A stretch of 64,000 nucleotides of DNA from Hyalangium ruber. Lineage in GTDB: Bacteria; Myxococcota; Myxococcia; Myxococcales; Myxococcaceae. Location: contig NZ_JAXIVS010000005.1 of assembly GCF_034259325.1 (NCBI RefSeq), forward strand, positions 496,001-560,000, in the 5' to 3' direction. The translations under genes were made by a program, and so were the position numbers. Position 1 is the first letter of the stretch. The number at the start of each line of letters is the position of its first letter. This document shows positions 10,062 to 19,052 of the stretch, one piece after another. Under the pieces are notes generated by a model. That model had not been told where the DNA came from, ran no database searches, and worked only from the letters and a program-made list of their open reading frames with translations.

Positions 10062-10091
10062 CGCGTTACCTACCTCTGCCACGCGTTACCT
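10061..10091. repeat. Direct repeat pair ACGCGTTACCT, 20 bp apart
   Basis: ACGCGTTACCT occurs at 10061-10071 and again at 10081-10091, so the copies start 20 bp apart, close to two helical turns. The first begins on the last base of the response-regulator stop codon. They lie about 100 bp upstream of the pilin-like gene, in the right place for an operator. An exact 11-bp repeat at this spacing is unlikely by chance, but no binding protein can be named. Confidence 0.5.
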
Positions 10092-10186
10092 GAAGAACCC
10101 CGGGCCGTCAGCCGCTCCCTCTCGGTGCGCACGTGCAACCGCGCCGGGCATGACGATTGCTCGCTCCCTCCTCAGAGGGAGGCTTC

Positions 10187-10834
10187 ATGACGGTGAATTA
10201 TCCGAAGTACCCGCACCCACTGGCGCTGCCTTGGCCGCGCCCCGGTCACGGAGGAGCGGCGCCGAAGCAGGACATCCCGCGCACGCGACTCTTTCGCCTC
10301 CTGGCGCTTGGGCTCCTGTGCATCAACATCCCCTGCATCGCCCGTGACGCCCACAGGCCCAGGCAATCGGAGTGCAAGGCCAACCTCAAGTCCCTCTTCA
10401 CCGCGCTCAGGACCTTTCATCCAGGGCCACAGGGAACACGCGGCTCCCACCCCACCCTGCTCGAGATCGGCTTCTCTCCGGAGCGCTCCAACCACTACGC
10501 CTACTTCCTGGGGTGGGGGCCCATGGAGGACCGCAGCGGCATGGAGGCCGTGAGCGTGGAAGGACAAATGGGCATTGGCGTCGACACCTTCAAATTCCCA
10601 CGCGATCGCGCGCTCACTCCACGGGACCTCCCCTTGGACCTGGCCGGACAGATCGGGTTCAAAGGAGCCTGCCCGGACTGCGACTTCATCGCGGCATGCG
10701 CCGGGGACGACGACAACAACCCCAAGGACAATCCCGACGTCTGGAGCATCTCCAGCCTGGACCGGGAGATCGAAGGTGTCCCGGTCGCCGCGGGTGAGCC
10801 CTACCATCATGTGAACGACCAGACCGCGCACTGA
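10187..10834 (+). CDS. Degenerate type IV pilin-like protein
   Basis: 215 residues from ATG 10187, preceded by AGAGGGAGG 4 nt upstream, which decides against the ATG 30 bp earlier. A hydrophobic helix (LFRLLALGLLCINIPCIA, near residues 36-54) is followed by RQSECKANLKSLFTALRTF and later IGFSPERSNHYAYFLG. These two blocks correspond to the alpha-1 spine and the region after it in myxobacterial PilA-like major pilins. The prepilin cleavage motif (G/F-T-L-x-E) is absent: the helix is preceded by a 35-residue Pro-rich region instead. The C-terminal CPDCDFIAACAGD and DVWSIS blocks are also pilin-like. It probably keeps a pilin fold but is unlikely to be processed by a normal prepilin peptidase. 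Confidence 0.72.
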   Translation: MTVNYPKYPHPLALPWPRPGHGGAAPKQDIPRTRLFRLLALGLLCINIPCIARDAHRPRQSECKANLKSLFTALRTFHPGPQGTRGSHPTLLEIGFSPERSNHYAYFLGWGPMEDRSGMEAVSVEGQMGIGVDTFKFPRDRALTPRDLPLDLAGQIGFKGACPDCDFIAACAGDDDNNPKDNPDVWSISSLDREIEGVPVAAGEPYHHVNDQTAH

Positions 10835-10866
10835 TGGCGTCCCCTGCCGGAGCGGTAGCGACCTCC

Positions 10867-12264
10867 TCAATGCACCGAGGCAACCGAGTCGGGGGGCTGC
10901 TTCCGCAACCCAAGCGCTGCCCGGCACGTCTTCGTGTAGAGGTCGCGGAAGATGTTGTCCGGATCGGTGAGCTGCTTCACCGCCTGGTAGGTCTCCCTGT
11001 TCCAGATGCTCCAGAAGGTCTGCTCGTCGTAATAGTTGTACGAGATGAGCGTCTTGGTGCCGTTGACCTGCGGCAGCACGTCCTCGAATTCCTTGTAGAG
11101 GTTGCGGCCCGGCTGCTGCTTGAGCCCGTAGACCGCGAGGTCGAGGAACAACGGATCTTGCACACCGCACCACCAGCGGGGCGTGAGCCACTCGTAGTCC
11201 CGCATGCGCCGGTAGGGCACGCACCACACCGGGTAGAAGTGCATCTCGCGGTGGTACCAGTCCATGAACTCGGCTGTGCGCGAGAACGGGACGAACACGT
11301 CCACGATGACCTGCGGACTCTTCTCCGGCAGGAAGCGGTGGAAGCGGTCCGCGGCCCTCAGCACGCTGTCCGAATGCACCAGCTTGCCGAACAAGGCCCG
11401 GCCGAGGAGGCTCCTCGGCTTGACGTGGGTAACCCCTCGGTCATAGCGGAAGAGATAGTCGTAGGTCGTGAGGTAGTCCTCGGCGCGCTTCGGGATGCTC
11501 TCGCAGTACGCCTTGAGCCAGTCGTAGCGGCTCACGTAGGGAGCGCGCTCCACGAAGCGGCCCACGCACAGCACGTGCTTCGTCGGTGAGAAGATCTGCC
11601 CGTCGAGGTAGTCCGCGTCCTGGGCGGTGAAGTGGCGCCAGATGGCCTGCTGAAAGTCCTCGAGCGTGGCGTAGGTCTCATACGTCACGTGTACACAGGG
11701 CGCGGCGCGCACCAGCTTGAAGCGCAGCCGCGAGAGGATGCCGAGCGTCCCGAACGAGCCATGGATCATCTGGAACACGAGCGGGTTCTGGTGCGGGGAG
11801 CAGCGCAGCACATCTCCCTTCGCGGTGATGAGCTCGTATTCGAGGCAGGTGTCGTGGAAGCCGCCGTACCGGAAGGACATGGACTCGATGGAGCAGCCCG
11901 CGATGGAGCCCCCGAGGGTGATGGTCTTGTGCTCGGGGACGATGATGGGCACGAGCCCGTAGCGCATCGTCGCGCGGACCACCTCGTCGAAGGTGACCGC
12001 GGGCTCGGCCGTGCAGGTCATCGCCACGGGGTCGATCTCGATGATCTGATCGAGGTCGCTCAGATCGATCTTCTCGTCATTGCGCCGCTGGTCGTTGCGC
12101 TTGGGGACTTGATGCGGCGGCGTCTTCTTCTTGAGGGACACGGGCCGGGTGCTCGTGCGCTGCCGCAACTGCCGCGCGATCCGCTCGACCTTCGCCGCGT
12201 GCCGCGCCTCATGCCGATCGGGCTCCTCCGACCAATGCATCCTGGGAGCCGAGTCCATTTGCAT
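10867..12264 (-). CDS. FAD-linked oxidoreductase (DIMINUTO/DHCR24-like)
   Basis: 465 residues from the ATG preceded by GGAGGAG. The FAD PCMH domain is in the N-terminal half: EPAVTFDEVVRATMRYGL, then the FAD-loop-like TITLGGSIAGCSIES and FGTLGILSRLRFKL. The C-terminal half (VDVFVPFSRTAEFMDWYH, PVWCVPYRRM) resembles delta-24 sterol reductase/DWARF1-type enzymes rather than berberine-bridge oxidases. Members of that family reduce C=C bonds of sterols or related lipids; some myxobacteria make sterols, but the substrate here is not shown. It stands alone, convergent with the pilin-like gene. Confidence 0.82.
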   Translation of the reverse strand: MQMDSAPRMHWSEEPDRHEARHAAKVERIARQLRQRTSTRPVSLKKKTPPHQVPKRNDQRRNDEKIDLSDLDQIIEIDPVAMTCTAEPAVTFDEVVRATMRYGLVPIIVPEHKTITLGGSIAGCSIESMSFRYGGFHDTCLEYELITAKGDVLRCSPHQNPLVFQMIHGSFGTLGILSRLRFKLVRAAPCVHVTYETYATLEDFQQAIWRHFTAQDADYLDGQIFSPTKHVLCVGRFVERAPYVSRYDWLKAYCESIPKRAEDYLTTYDYLFRYDRGVTHVKPRSLLGRALFGKLVHSDSVLRAADRFHRFLPEKSPQVIVDVFVPFSRTAEFMDWYHREMHFYPVWCVPYRRMRDYEWLTPRWWCGVQDPLFLDLAVYGLKQQPGRNLYKEFEDVLPQVNGTKTLISYNYYDEQTFWSIWNRETYQAVKQLTDPDNIFRDLYTKTCRAALGLRKQPPDSVASVH

Positions 12265-12364
12265 CTCACTCCTCCGATTCCTGAGAATGGAGAGGCTGTG
12301 AGCGCTTGGTGAGTCAGAGCCCGTCGGGCCGGCCCTCACCCGCTCGGCTGCTAACCGCCCTGCC

Positions 12365-13144
12365 CTACCGCCAGGCCGGCACGACGGCGCCCCGAAAGGT
12401 CTCCTCGATGAAGCGTTTGACCTCCGGCGACTGGTAGGCCCGCACCAGAACCTGGAGTTCGGGGCGCGCGCGCTCGCTCTCGCGTGCGGCGATCACGTTG
12501 GCGTACGGCGAGGCGGCGGCCTCTCTCACCAGCGCATCCTTGAGGGGGTTGAGCCCTGCCTCGAGCGCATAGTTGGTGTTGATCGCCGCCGCATCGACAT
12601 CGTCGAGCACGCGAGGCAGCTGGGCGGCATCGAGCTCCACGAACTCGAGCTGCTTCGGGTTCCCTTCGACATCAGCGACGCTGGCGCCCACGCCCACCCC
12701 CTTTCGCAAACGAAGGAGCTTCTCGCTCTCGAGCAACTTGAGGACACGCCCGCCATTGGTCGGGTCATTGGGGATCGCCACCCGAGCGCCCTTGGGCAGT
12801 TGCTGCAGCGAGGCGTGCTTGCGCGAGTAGATGCCGATAGGAAACGTGACCGTGCGTGCGATGGAGACAATCCGGTAGCCGCGATCCTGGTTCTGTTGGT
12901 CGAGGTAGGGCTGGTGCTGAAAGCTGTTGGCATCGAGTTCACCGGCCGCCAGCGCCTCGTTGGGCTGCACGTAGTCGTTGAACTCGATGATCTTCACCGT
13001 CACGCCCTCGCGGGCGGCGACGCGGGCGACCACCTCGAGGATCTGCGCGTGCGGACCAGCGGTGACGCCTACCTTCAAGGTGCGCGTCTGTGCGGAGGCG
13101 AGTGAGGAAGTGGCAAGAGCGAGGAGCAGGAGGCTGCGAAGCAC
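12365..13144 (-). CDS. metQ: Methionine ABC transporter substrate-binding protein
   Basis: 259 residues with a cleavable signal peptide (MLRSLLLLALATSSLASAQT; no lipobox Cys, unlike most Gram-negative MetQ lipoproteins). The mature chain follows the NlpA/MetQ family: LKVGVTAGPHAQILEVV, a QHQPYLDQ block, GIYSRKH, IPNDPTNGGRVLKLL and INTNYALEAGL. It binds L- or D-methionine in the periplasm and delivers it to MetI/MetN. It is the last gene of the operon, starting 6 bp after metI. Confidence 0.93.
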   Translation of the reverse strand: MLRSLLLLALATSSLASAQTRTLKVGVTAGPHAQILEVVARVAAREGVTVKIIEFNDYVQPNEALAAGELDANSFQHQPYLDQQNQDRGYRIVSIARTVTFPIGIYSRKHASLQQLPKGARVAIPNDPTNGGRVLKLLESEKLLRLRKGVGVGASVADVEGNPKQLEFVELDAAQLPRVLDDVDAAAINTNYALEAGLNPLKDALVREAAASPYANVIAARESERARPELQVLVRAYQSPEVKRFIEETFRGAVVPAWR

Positions 13145-13150
13145 AGGAGC

Positions 13151-13804
13151 CTACTTTCGAGAGAGCCGGCGCGCGACGACGTCGCCGGCGAGTTGGATCG
13201 CGTTGACCAGCCCCATCAGCACCACCACCACGGCGGCCATCACCCACGGCTGGAAGCGCTGGTACCCATAGCGAATGCCGAGATCTCCCAGCCCGCCTCC
13301 GCCCACCGCGCCAGCCATCGCGGAGGACCCGATCAGGCTGATGACCATGACGGTCGTCGCGGCGACCAGGCCGGGCAGCGACTCATGGAGCAGTACCTTC
13401 CAGACGATCTGCCAGCGAGTCGCGCCCAGGGAGCGGGCCGCGTCAATCAGCTCGCGATCCACCGACTTGAGCGCCGCCTCGAAGAGCCGCGCCACGAACG
13501 GGGCCGCGGCCAAGGCGAGCGGGACGATGGCCGCGCGAGTGCCAATGGCGGTGCCGACCAGGAGCCGTGTCAGCGGGATGATGCTGACCATGAGGATGAT
13601 GAACGGCGTTGACCGGGTGGCGTTCACGATGAGCGCGAGGCCACGGTGGAGCCACGGCCGCTCGTAGAGGTGGCCAGGCGCGGTCAGCAACAGCCCGACC
13701 CCGAGGGGCAGTCCAGCAGCGACCGCGAGCACGCTGGACACGCCTACCATCACCAGCGTCTCCAGGAACGACTTCCACAATAGCTCAAGCATCGCGGCCG
13801 ACAT
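13151..13804 (-). CDS. metI: Methionine ABC transporter permease
   Basis: 217 residues, the normal MetI length, from ATG at 13804, which overlaps the end of metN by 20 bp; an inner ATG at 13792 is possible. Five hydrophobic segments are visible, and the cytoplasmic EAA loop appears as SLGATRWQIVWKVLLHESLPG. With MetN and MetQ it forms the D/L-methionine importer of the inner membrane. The longer open frame upstream lies within metN and is not used. Confidence 0.93.
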   Translation of the reverse strand: MSAAMLELLWKSFLETLVMVGVSSVLAVAAGLPLGVGLLLTAPGHLYERPWLHRGLALIVNATRSTPFIILMVSIIPLTRLLVGTAIGTRAAIVPLALAAAPFVARLFEAALKSVDRELIDAARSLGATRWQIVWKVLLHESLPGLVAATTVMVISLIGSSAMAGAVGGGGLGDLGIRYGYQRFQPWVMAAVVVVLMGLVNAIQLAGDVVARRLSRK

Positions 13805-14828
13805 GGCCCAGCACCTCGACTCCAATGTGGCGTTCGCGCAGGAAGTGGATCGCCGCGCCAATCCGCTCGGGGGCTCCGGAGGCCAGCAGCGACAGGCTCC
13901 CCCAGCTTTGCCCCTGGATGTGCTCGATACGTCCAGCCACCACATCGACATTGAGCTCGAATCGACGAACCAACGCACTGACCAGCGCCTCGCGCGAGGG
14001 CTCGCCAGGTACGGCCAGCGTAATCAACGTGGCCGCTCCGACGCCGGGCTGGCTCTGCGCTTCGAAGCGAAGCGCCTCGGGAACGGGCGTGGCGCTCAGC
14101 TCCGCGGCGAAGCTCCGCGCCGTCCTCGAGCGGGGCGATGAGAAAATGTCGAAGACACGTCCCTGCTCGACCACCCGCCCGCCCTCCATGACCGCCACCC
14201 GGTCCGCGAGTCGCCGGACGACATCCCCTTCATGGGTGACGAAGACGATGGTCAGCCCCAGCTCCTCGTTGAGCTGGCGGAGCAGCTCGAGGATCTGCTT
14301 CGTCGTCTCCGGATCGAGCGCCGAGGTGGCCTCGTCGCACAGGAGCAGCTTGGGAGCGGTGGCCAGCGCCCGCGCAATCCCCACGCGCTGCTTCTGGCCT
14401 CCGCTGAGCTGTGACGGCCACGCCTCTTCCTTGTCCTTCAGCCCGACTCGCGCCAACAGCGAGCGCACGCGCGGAAGGATCTCCGAACGGGGATAGCCCG
14501 CCAGCTCGAGCGGCAAGGCGACGTTCCCGGCCACTGTCCGCCGCGAGAGCAGCCCGAAGTTCTGGAACACCATGCCGATGTGACGTCTCGCGCTGGCCAG
14601 CTCCGACTCGCCGAGCCGCGTCAGCTCGCGCCCGTCCACCTCCACGGAGCCTTGCTCCGGCCGCTCCAGCAGGTTGATGGTCCGCAAGAGCGTCGTCTTG
14701 CCCGCCCCGCTGCGCCCGATGATCCCGAACATCTCGCCCCAGGCGATCTCGAGCGAGACTCCGTCCAGCGCCCGCTCCGTTCCCTTGGGAGTGGAGAAGG
14801 TCTTCACCAGGTTCCGCAGCCGAATCAC
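13785..14828 (-). CDS. metN: Methionine ABC transporter ATP-binding protein
   Basis: 347 residues from a GTG start (14828) that overlaps the upstream gene's stop as GTGA, the reason for choosing it over longer frames. Walker A is GRSGAGKTT (38-46), the signature LSGGQKQR (141-148), Walker B LLLCDEATSALD with E166 and a switch His in FVTHEGD. The C-terminal 90 residues match the NIL/ACT-like domain of MetN that binds methionine and shuts the importer off when the cell has enough. It energises MetI for methionine uptake. Confidence 0.94.
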   Translation of the reverse strand: MIRLRNLVKTFSTPKGTERALDGVSLEIAWGEMFGIIGRSGAGKTTLLRTINLLERPEQGSVEVDGRELTRLGESELASARRHIGMVFQNFGLLSRRTVAGNVALPLELAGYPRSEILPRVRSLLARVGLKDKEEAWPSQLSGGQKQRVGIARALATAPKLLLCDEATSALDPETTKQILELLRQLNEELGLTIVFVTHEGDVVRRLADRVAVMEGGRVVEQGRVFDIFSSPRSRTARSFAAELSATPVPEALRFEAQSQPGVGAATLITLAVPGEPSREALVSALVRRFELNVDVVAGRIEHIQGQSWGSLSLLASGAPERIGAAIHFLRERHIGVEVLGHVGRDA

Positions 14829-15229
14829 TGGAGCCCTCGGGGCTCGACCCACCTGGGGCCTGCGTCGCTGATCCCCAGCGACACGATGCCAAGCGCGACG
14901 AGCTGGCGGACCTCCTGTCCTGCCTGTGGCCGGCTGACGACCACCGACACCACGGCGCCCGTCGCCGACCGCCTCTCGACGGCCGTCGTGACGATCAGCC
15001 TCTGGTGAGCCCTGACGGGAGCCAGGAGCTGCACATTGTCGACCTTGAGCGGCACGACCTTCCGGCCCACCGCTTTCGCTCCGAGCCACGAGGCGAGCGC
15101 GAGCAACTGCTCGCGGAGCCGATCGAGCCCCAGGAGCCCGTCCGGCCCCACCTCATCCAAACCAACGTTCCATTCCTGCTGAGCACTGAATTGCGAAGCC
15201 CCCGCATCGGAGGCTGCCAGGCGAGACAT
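14825..15229 (-). CDS. Small protein with possible hotdog fold, first gene of the met operon
   Basis: 134 residues, no signal peptide. The middle (VVPLKVDNVQLLAPVRAHQRLIVTTAVERR, in part) and the strand-rich tail look like a hotdog thioesterase/dehydratase fold, but the usual catalytic residues cannot be placed with confidence. It overlaps metN by 4 bp (GTGA) and is the promoter-proximal gene of the metNIQ unit, so it is probably co-expressed with methionine uptake. The assignment is tentative; it could equally be an unrelated conserved hypothetical. Confidence 0.55.
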   Translation of the reverse strand: MSRLAASDAGASQFSAQQEWNVGLDEVGPDGLLGLDRLREQLLALASWLGAKAVGRKVVPLKVDNVQLLAPVRAHQRLIVTTAVERRSATGAVVSVVVSRPQAGQEVRQLVALGIVSLGISDAGPRWVEPRGLQ

Positions 15230-15345
15230 GAGAGAATCCGTGGAGAAAGTTGAACCGCTGCGAACCGGGCGCCTCTTGGGCGCTCAACAGCCGCAGCGAC
15301 AACACAAGGCCTTCAGCCACTCTCTCGACGGCGCCTTCATGGGCA

Positions 15346-15366
15346 TCCGTTATAACGGACATCCGT
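15346..15366. promoter_or_regulatory. Perfect 14-bp palindrome plus repeated half-site upstream of the met operon
   Basis: TCCGTTATAACGGA (15346-15359) is a perfect palindrome, and CATCCGT occurs as a direct repeat at 15344-15350 and 15360-15366. It lies about 115 bp upstream of the first gene of the metNIQ operon and about 110 bp upstream of the divergent kinase gene. This is the form expected of a dimeric repressor site. A methionine- or S-adenosyl-homocysteine-responsive regulator is a natural guess given the operon, but the motif matches no box I can name with certainty. Confidence 0.55.
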
Positions 15367-15476
15367 CCAGTGTCAACGCCAACTGCCTCGGGCGCGCTGC
15401 CCTTCTCTCGCGCCTCGACGCTCGCCGAGTTCCTGAAGTGTTTAAATCGGGCGCCGATGACCGGTAAGGGGAAGGT

Positions 15477-18400
15477 ATGAACGCAGCGGCGCAGGGGAGC
15501 GCGCTTGGAGACACCTCGGCTCCGCTCTCGGCAAGCACCGAGGTGCTGGGCCGGCGCTACCACGTCCTGGAGGTCGTCGGTCGGGGCGGAATGGGCACCG
15601 TCTACCTCGCGCGCGATCGCCTCGCCGGCGTGGTGGCCCTGAAGCGGCTCCACCGCTCCATCGACGAGATCGCCAACGACGCCTCGCGCAGCTTCGGCTC
15701 GAAGACCGCCGCGCCCGAGGTCGCCCTGGGGCTCGCCGACGAGTTCAAGGTCCTCACCTCGCTGCACCACCCGCACGTCATCAGCGTGCTGGACTACGGG
15801 TTCGACGATCAGCAGCGCCCCTACTACACGATGGATCTGCTCAAGGGGGCGAAGACCATCACCGAGGCGGGCAAGCACCAGCCGCATGAGGCGCGCGTCG
15901 GGCTGCTGGCGCAGGTGCTCCAGGCGCTGGCCTACATGCACCGCTGGGGCGTCATCCACCGCGATCTCAAGCCGGGCAACGTGCTCGTCGTGGATGGGCA
16001 GGTCAAGGTGCTCGACTTCGGCCTGGCCATCGCCCGGGAGGGGCTCCCAGGTCAGGCCACGGTGGGCTCGCCCGGCTTCGTGGCTCCGGAACTCTTCGAG
16101 GGCCAGCCGGCCTCTGCGGCCTCGGATCTCTACAGCCTGGGGATGATCGCCTACCGACTGTTCGCGATGCCCGTGGCCCCCGGCCGCCCCACGGGGCTGC
16201 CCCCCGGCCTCGAGGAGAGCGCGCTGGGACAGGTGCTGCGCCGGCTGAGCGCCCCGGATCCCCAGGAGCGCTACCGAAGCGCCGAGGAGGCCCTGGCCGC
16301 GCTCACGGAGGCGACCGGCCACCAGGTGGTCATCGAGACGTCAGCCACGCGCGAGAGCTTCCTGCAGGGCGCCCGCTTCGTGGGCCGCGAGCGCGAGCTG
16401 GCCCGCCTGGAGGCAGTGCTGAGCCAGGCGCTCAGCGGTCGCGGAGGTGCGTGGCTAGTCGGCGGAGAGAGCGGCGTGGGCAAGTCGCGGCTCCTCGAAG
16501 AGGTACGCACGCTGGCGCTCGTACGAGGCGCCGTGGTGGTGCGTGGGCAGGCCGTCAGCGAAGGCGGCATCCCCTACCAGGAGTGGCGCGCGGTGCTGCG
16601 CTGGCTGGTGCTGCTGGCCGAGCCGAGTGACTTCGAGGCCAGCGTGCTCAAGCCGCTGGTGGAGGACATCGAGGTGCTGCTGGGTCGCGCGGTGCCCGGG
16701 CTGGTGGAGATCGACCCCGAGATGGCGCAGGCGCGCCTGTTCACGGTGGTGGCGGATCTCTTCCGCCGCGTCCCCCAGCCCACCGTGCTCATCATCGAGG
16801 ATCAGCACTGGGCGGCGAGCGACTCCCTGCGCCTGCTGGCGCGCCTCTCGACGCTGGCGCGGGCGACGCCGCTGCTCATCCTGGCCACCTACCGGGACGA
16901 TGAGCGCCCGGACCTGCCGGGTGAGCTGCCCGAGGTGGAGGTGCTGAAGCTGCCCCGGCTCGACACGGAGGCCATGACCGTGCTGAGCGAGTCGATGATC
17001 GGCGCGGCTGGGCGCTCGCCCCAGATCGTCGAGCTGCTGCGCCGCGAGACGGAGGGCAACCCCTTCTTCCTGGTGGAGGTGGTGCGCTCGCTGGCCGAGG
17101 AGACCGGGCAGTTGGATCGCGTCGGCTCCGCGCCGCTGCCGGACAAGGTGTTTCCCGGTGGCGTGCGGCAGATCGTCCAGCGGCGGCTGGCGAAGCTCCC
17201 CCCCTCGGCGCGGGAGCTGCTCCAGCTGGCCGCGGTCATCGGCCGCCAGATCGATCCGAAGCTCCTGCGTGTGTGCGCCCCCTCCATGCGCATGGACGCG
17301 TGGCTGAACGAGTGCGCGAGCGCCGCGGTGCTGGATGTCTCCGATGGGCAGTGGCGCTTCGCGCACGACAAGCTGCGCGAGGGCGTGCTCGCGGATCTGC
17401 CGCCACGCGCCGAGCCCTTGCTGCACCGCCAGGCCGCGGTGGCCATCGAGGCGCTGTACCCGGACTCCCCGGACTGGACGGTGGCGCTCGCGTCCCACTG
17501 GGGCAAGGCGGGCGACACGGCCAAGGAGATCCTCTACACCCAGAAGGCGGGAGAGCAGGCGCTGGCGGTCTACGCCTGCCGCGAGGCCATCCCGCACCTG
17601 GAGCGGGCCCTGGCGCTGAGCCTGCCCGCCGAGTCTCCTCAGGCCCTGAAGCCCGAGCAGCGTGACACGGTGGCCCGCCTCGAGGCGCGGCTGGCGGAGG
17701 CCGCCTTCCAGCTCGGGCACCCGGACCGCTTCCGCGTACACGCCGAGCGCGCCCTGCGCCACTTCGGCTGGCGCATGCCCAACTCCCCTGCCCGCTGGGG
17801 CCTGGGGGTGCTGTGGCAGATCGTCTACCGCATCGCGCAGGCGGCGGTGCCCGAGGCTTTCGAGATCACCGCTCCCGAGAAGCAGCAACGCCGCCTCGAA
17901 GCCGGACGCCTGATGGTGCGCCTGGCGGAGATCTCCGTCTACGCGCAGGACCTGCCCCGGATGCTCTGGTCCGGGCTGCGGATGCTCAACCTCAACGCGC
18001 CCGTGGGGCCGTCCTCGGATCTGTCGCGCGGCTATGCGCTCATGGCCATCGTGACGGGCAGCGTCCCCCCCACGCGTCCCATCTCCGAGCGGTGGCTCGC
18101 CCGCGCTCTCGGCATGGCCGAGCAGGTGGGCGCGCCCGTCGAGAAGGCCTACGCGCTCAGCCAGCACGCCCTGTGCGGCATCGCCCTGGCGCGCTGGGAG
18201 CAGGTGGAGGCATGGGGCAACCAATCCATCGCCCTGGCGCAGAGCCTGGGCTACTCCCGGCAGGCGGAGGAGACCCAGGCGATGCTGGCCTGCGCGAACA
18301 CCATTCGCGGCCGGTACCAGTACGCCCTGGAGCGGCTGGACCAGGTGGAGGCCTCGGCACGCCGGCGTGGGGCCCTTCAGACCAAGCGTTGGGGTCCTAT

Positions 18401-19049
18401 CATGCGCGTGGGGCCGCTGATGCGACTGGGCCGCTCGGCCGAGGCCGTGGCATTGCTGGAACCCGAGCTGCCGGGCATCGACGCGGAAGCCGAGTCCTCG
18501 GAGAAGATCGTGGCCTACGGCCCGCTGGCGCTGGCGCGGCTGCGGTTGGGAGACACCGAGAAGGCGCTACACGCGGCGGGGCGGACGCTGGAGGTACTCC
18601 GCTCCATCAAGCCCGTCACCTTCTTCCTCTACCCCGGCATCCTCGGGATGGTGGAGGCATACCTCACGCTGTGGGAGAGGGCCTCCACGCAGGCTCCCGC
18701 CGAGCGTGCGCCCTTGGAGCAGCAGGCCAAGGCGGCCCTGGGGATCCTGCGCACCTTTGCGTTGGTCAACCCGTTCGCCCGCCCCTATGCGCGTCTGGCC
18801 CGGGGGAACGAAGCGTGGCTCTCCGGGCGACAGGCCGTGGCGCGGGAGGCGTGGCGCTCGGCGCTGGCCCAGGCCGAGCGGCTCGCGATGCCCTTCGAGC
18901 AGGCCCGGGCCCGCTACGAGCTCGGCCGCCACATGGACCCGCAGGAGCCCGCCCGACAGGAGCACCTGCTGCGCGCTCGGGCGCTCTTCGCTCAAATGAA
19001 CATGGTCGATGACGTCGCGCGGGTACAGGCGGAGCTCGACCGCGCGTAG
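15477..19049 (+). CDS. Ser/Thr protein kinase fused to an AAA/STAND ATPase and TPR-like region
   Basis: 1190 residues. The kinase domain (about 25-285) has LEVVGRGGMGTVYLARD, HRDLKPGN at about 161 and DFGLAIA, then GSPGFVAPELF. From about 295 follows a STAND/AAA_16-type ATPase: FVGRERELARLEAVL, Walker A GGESGVGKSR at about 327-336, Walker B VLIIEDQHW and a sensor-like ATYRDDE. The last 500 residues are helical with TPR-like character (ALALSLPAESPQAL, ALHAAGRTLEVL). No membrane helix is evident, unlike the other kinase in the window. This architecture is common in myxobacteria and in PknK-type regulators, which bind signals or partners through the helical part. A purine-rich AAGGGGAAGG precedes the ATG. 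Confidence 0.92.
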   Translation: MNAAAQGSALGDTSAPLSASTEVLGRRYHVLEVVGRGGMGTVYLARDRLAGVVALKRLHRSIDEIANDASRSFGSKTAAPEVALGLADEFKVLTSLHHPHVISVLDYGFDDQQRPYYTMDLLKGAKTITEAGKHQPHEARVGLLAQVLQALAYMHRWGVIHRDLKPGNVLVVDGQVKVLDFGLAIAREGLPGQATVGSPGFVAPELFEGQPASAASDLYSLGMIAYRLFAMPVAPGRPTGLPPGLEESALGQVLRRLSAPDPQERYRSAEEALAALTEATGHQVVIETSATRESFLQGARFVGRERELARLEAVLSQALSGRGGAWLVGGESGVGKSRLLEEVRTLALVRGAVVVRGQAVSEGGIPYQEWRAVLRWLVLLAEPSDFEASVLKPLVEDIEVLLGRAVPGLVEIDPEMAQARLFTVVADLFRRVPQPTVLIIEDQHWAASDSLRLLARLSTLARATPLLILATYRDDERPDLPGELPEVEVLKLPRLDTEAMTVLSESMIGAAGRSPQIVELLRRETEGNPFFLVEVVRSLAEETGQLDRVGSAPLPDKVFPGGVRQIVQRRLAKLPPSARELLQLAAVIGRQIDPKLLRVCAPSMRMDAWLNECASAAVLDVSDGQWRFAHDKLREGVLADLPPRAEPLLHRQAAVAIEALYPDSPDWTVALASHWGKAGDTAKEILYTQKAGEQALAVYACREAIPHLERALALSLPAESPQALKPEQRDTVARLEARLAEAAFQLGHPDRFRVHAERALRHFGWRMPNSPARWGLGVLWQIVYRIAQAAVPEAFEITAPEKQQRRLEAGRLMVRLAEISVYAQDLPRMLWSGLRMLNLNAPVGPSSDLSRGYALMAIVTGSVPPTRPISERWLARALGMAEQVGAPVEKAYALSQHALCGIALARWEQVEAWGNQSIALAQSLGYSRQAEETQAMLACANTIRGRYQYALERLDQVEASARRRGALQTKRWGPIMRVGPLMRLGRSAEAVALLEPELPGIDAEAESSEKIVAYGPLALARLRLGDTEKALHAAGRTLEVLRSIKPVTFFLYPGILGMVEAYLTLWERASTQAPAERAPLEQQAKAALGILRTFALVNPFARPYARLARGNEAWLSGRQAVAREAWRSALAQAERLAMPFEQARARYELGRHMDPQEPARQEHLLRARALFAQMNMVDDVARVQAELDRA

Positions 19050-19052
19050 GGC

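Noticed and set aside
16455-18224. 589-codon minus-strand frame within the Ser/Thr kinase-ATPase
   Set aside because: Antisense of a gene whose domains are certain; composition is that of a shadow frame.
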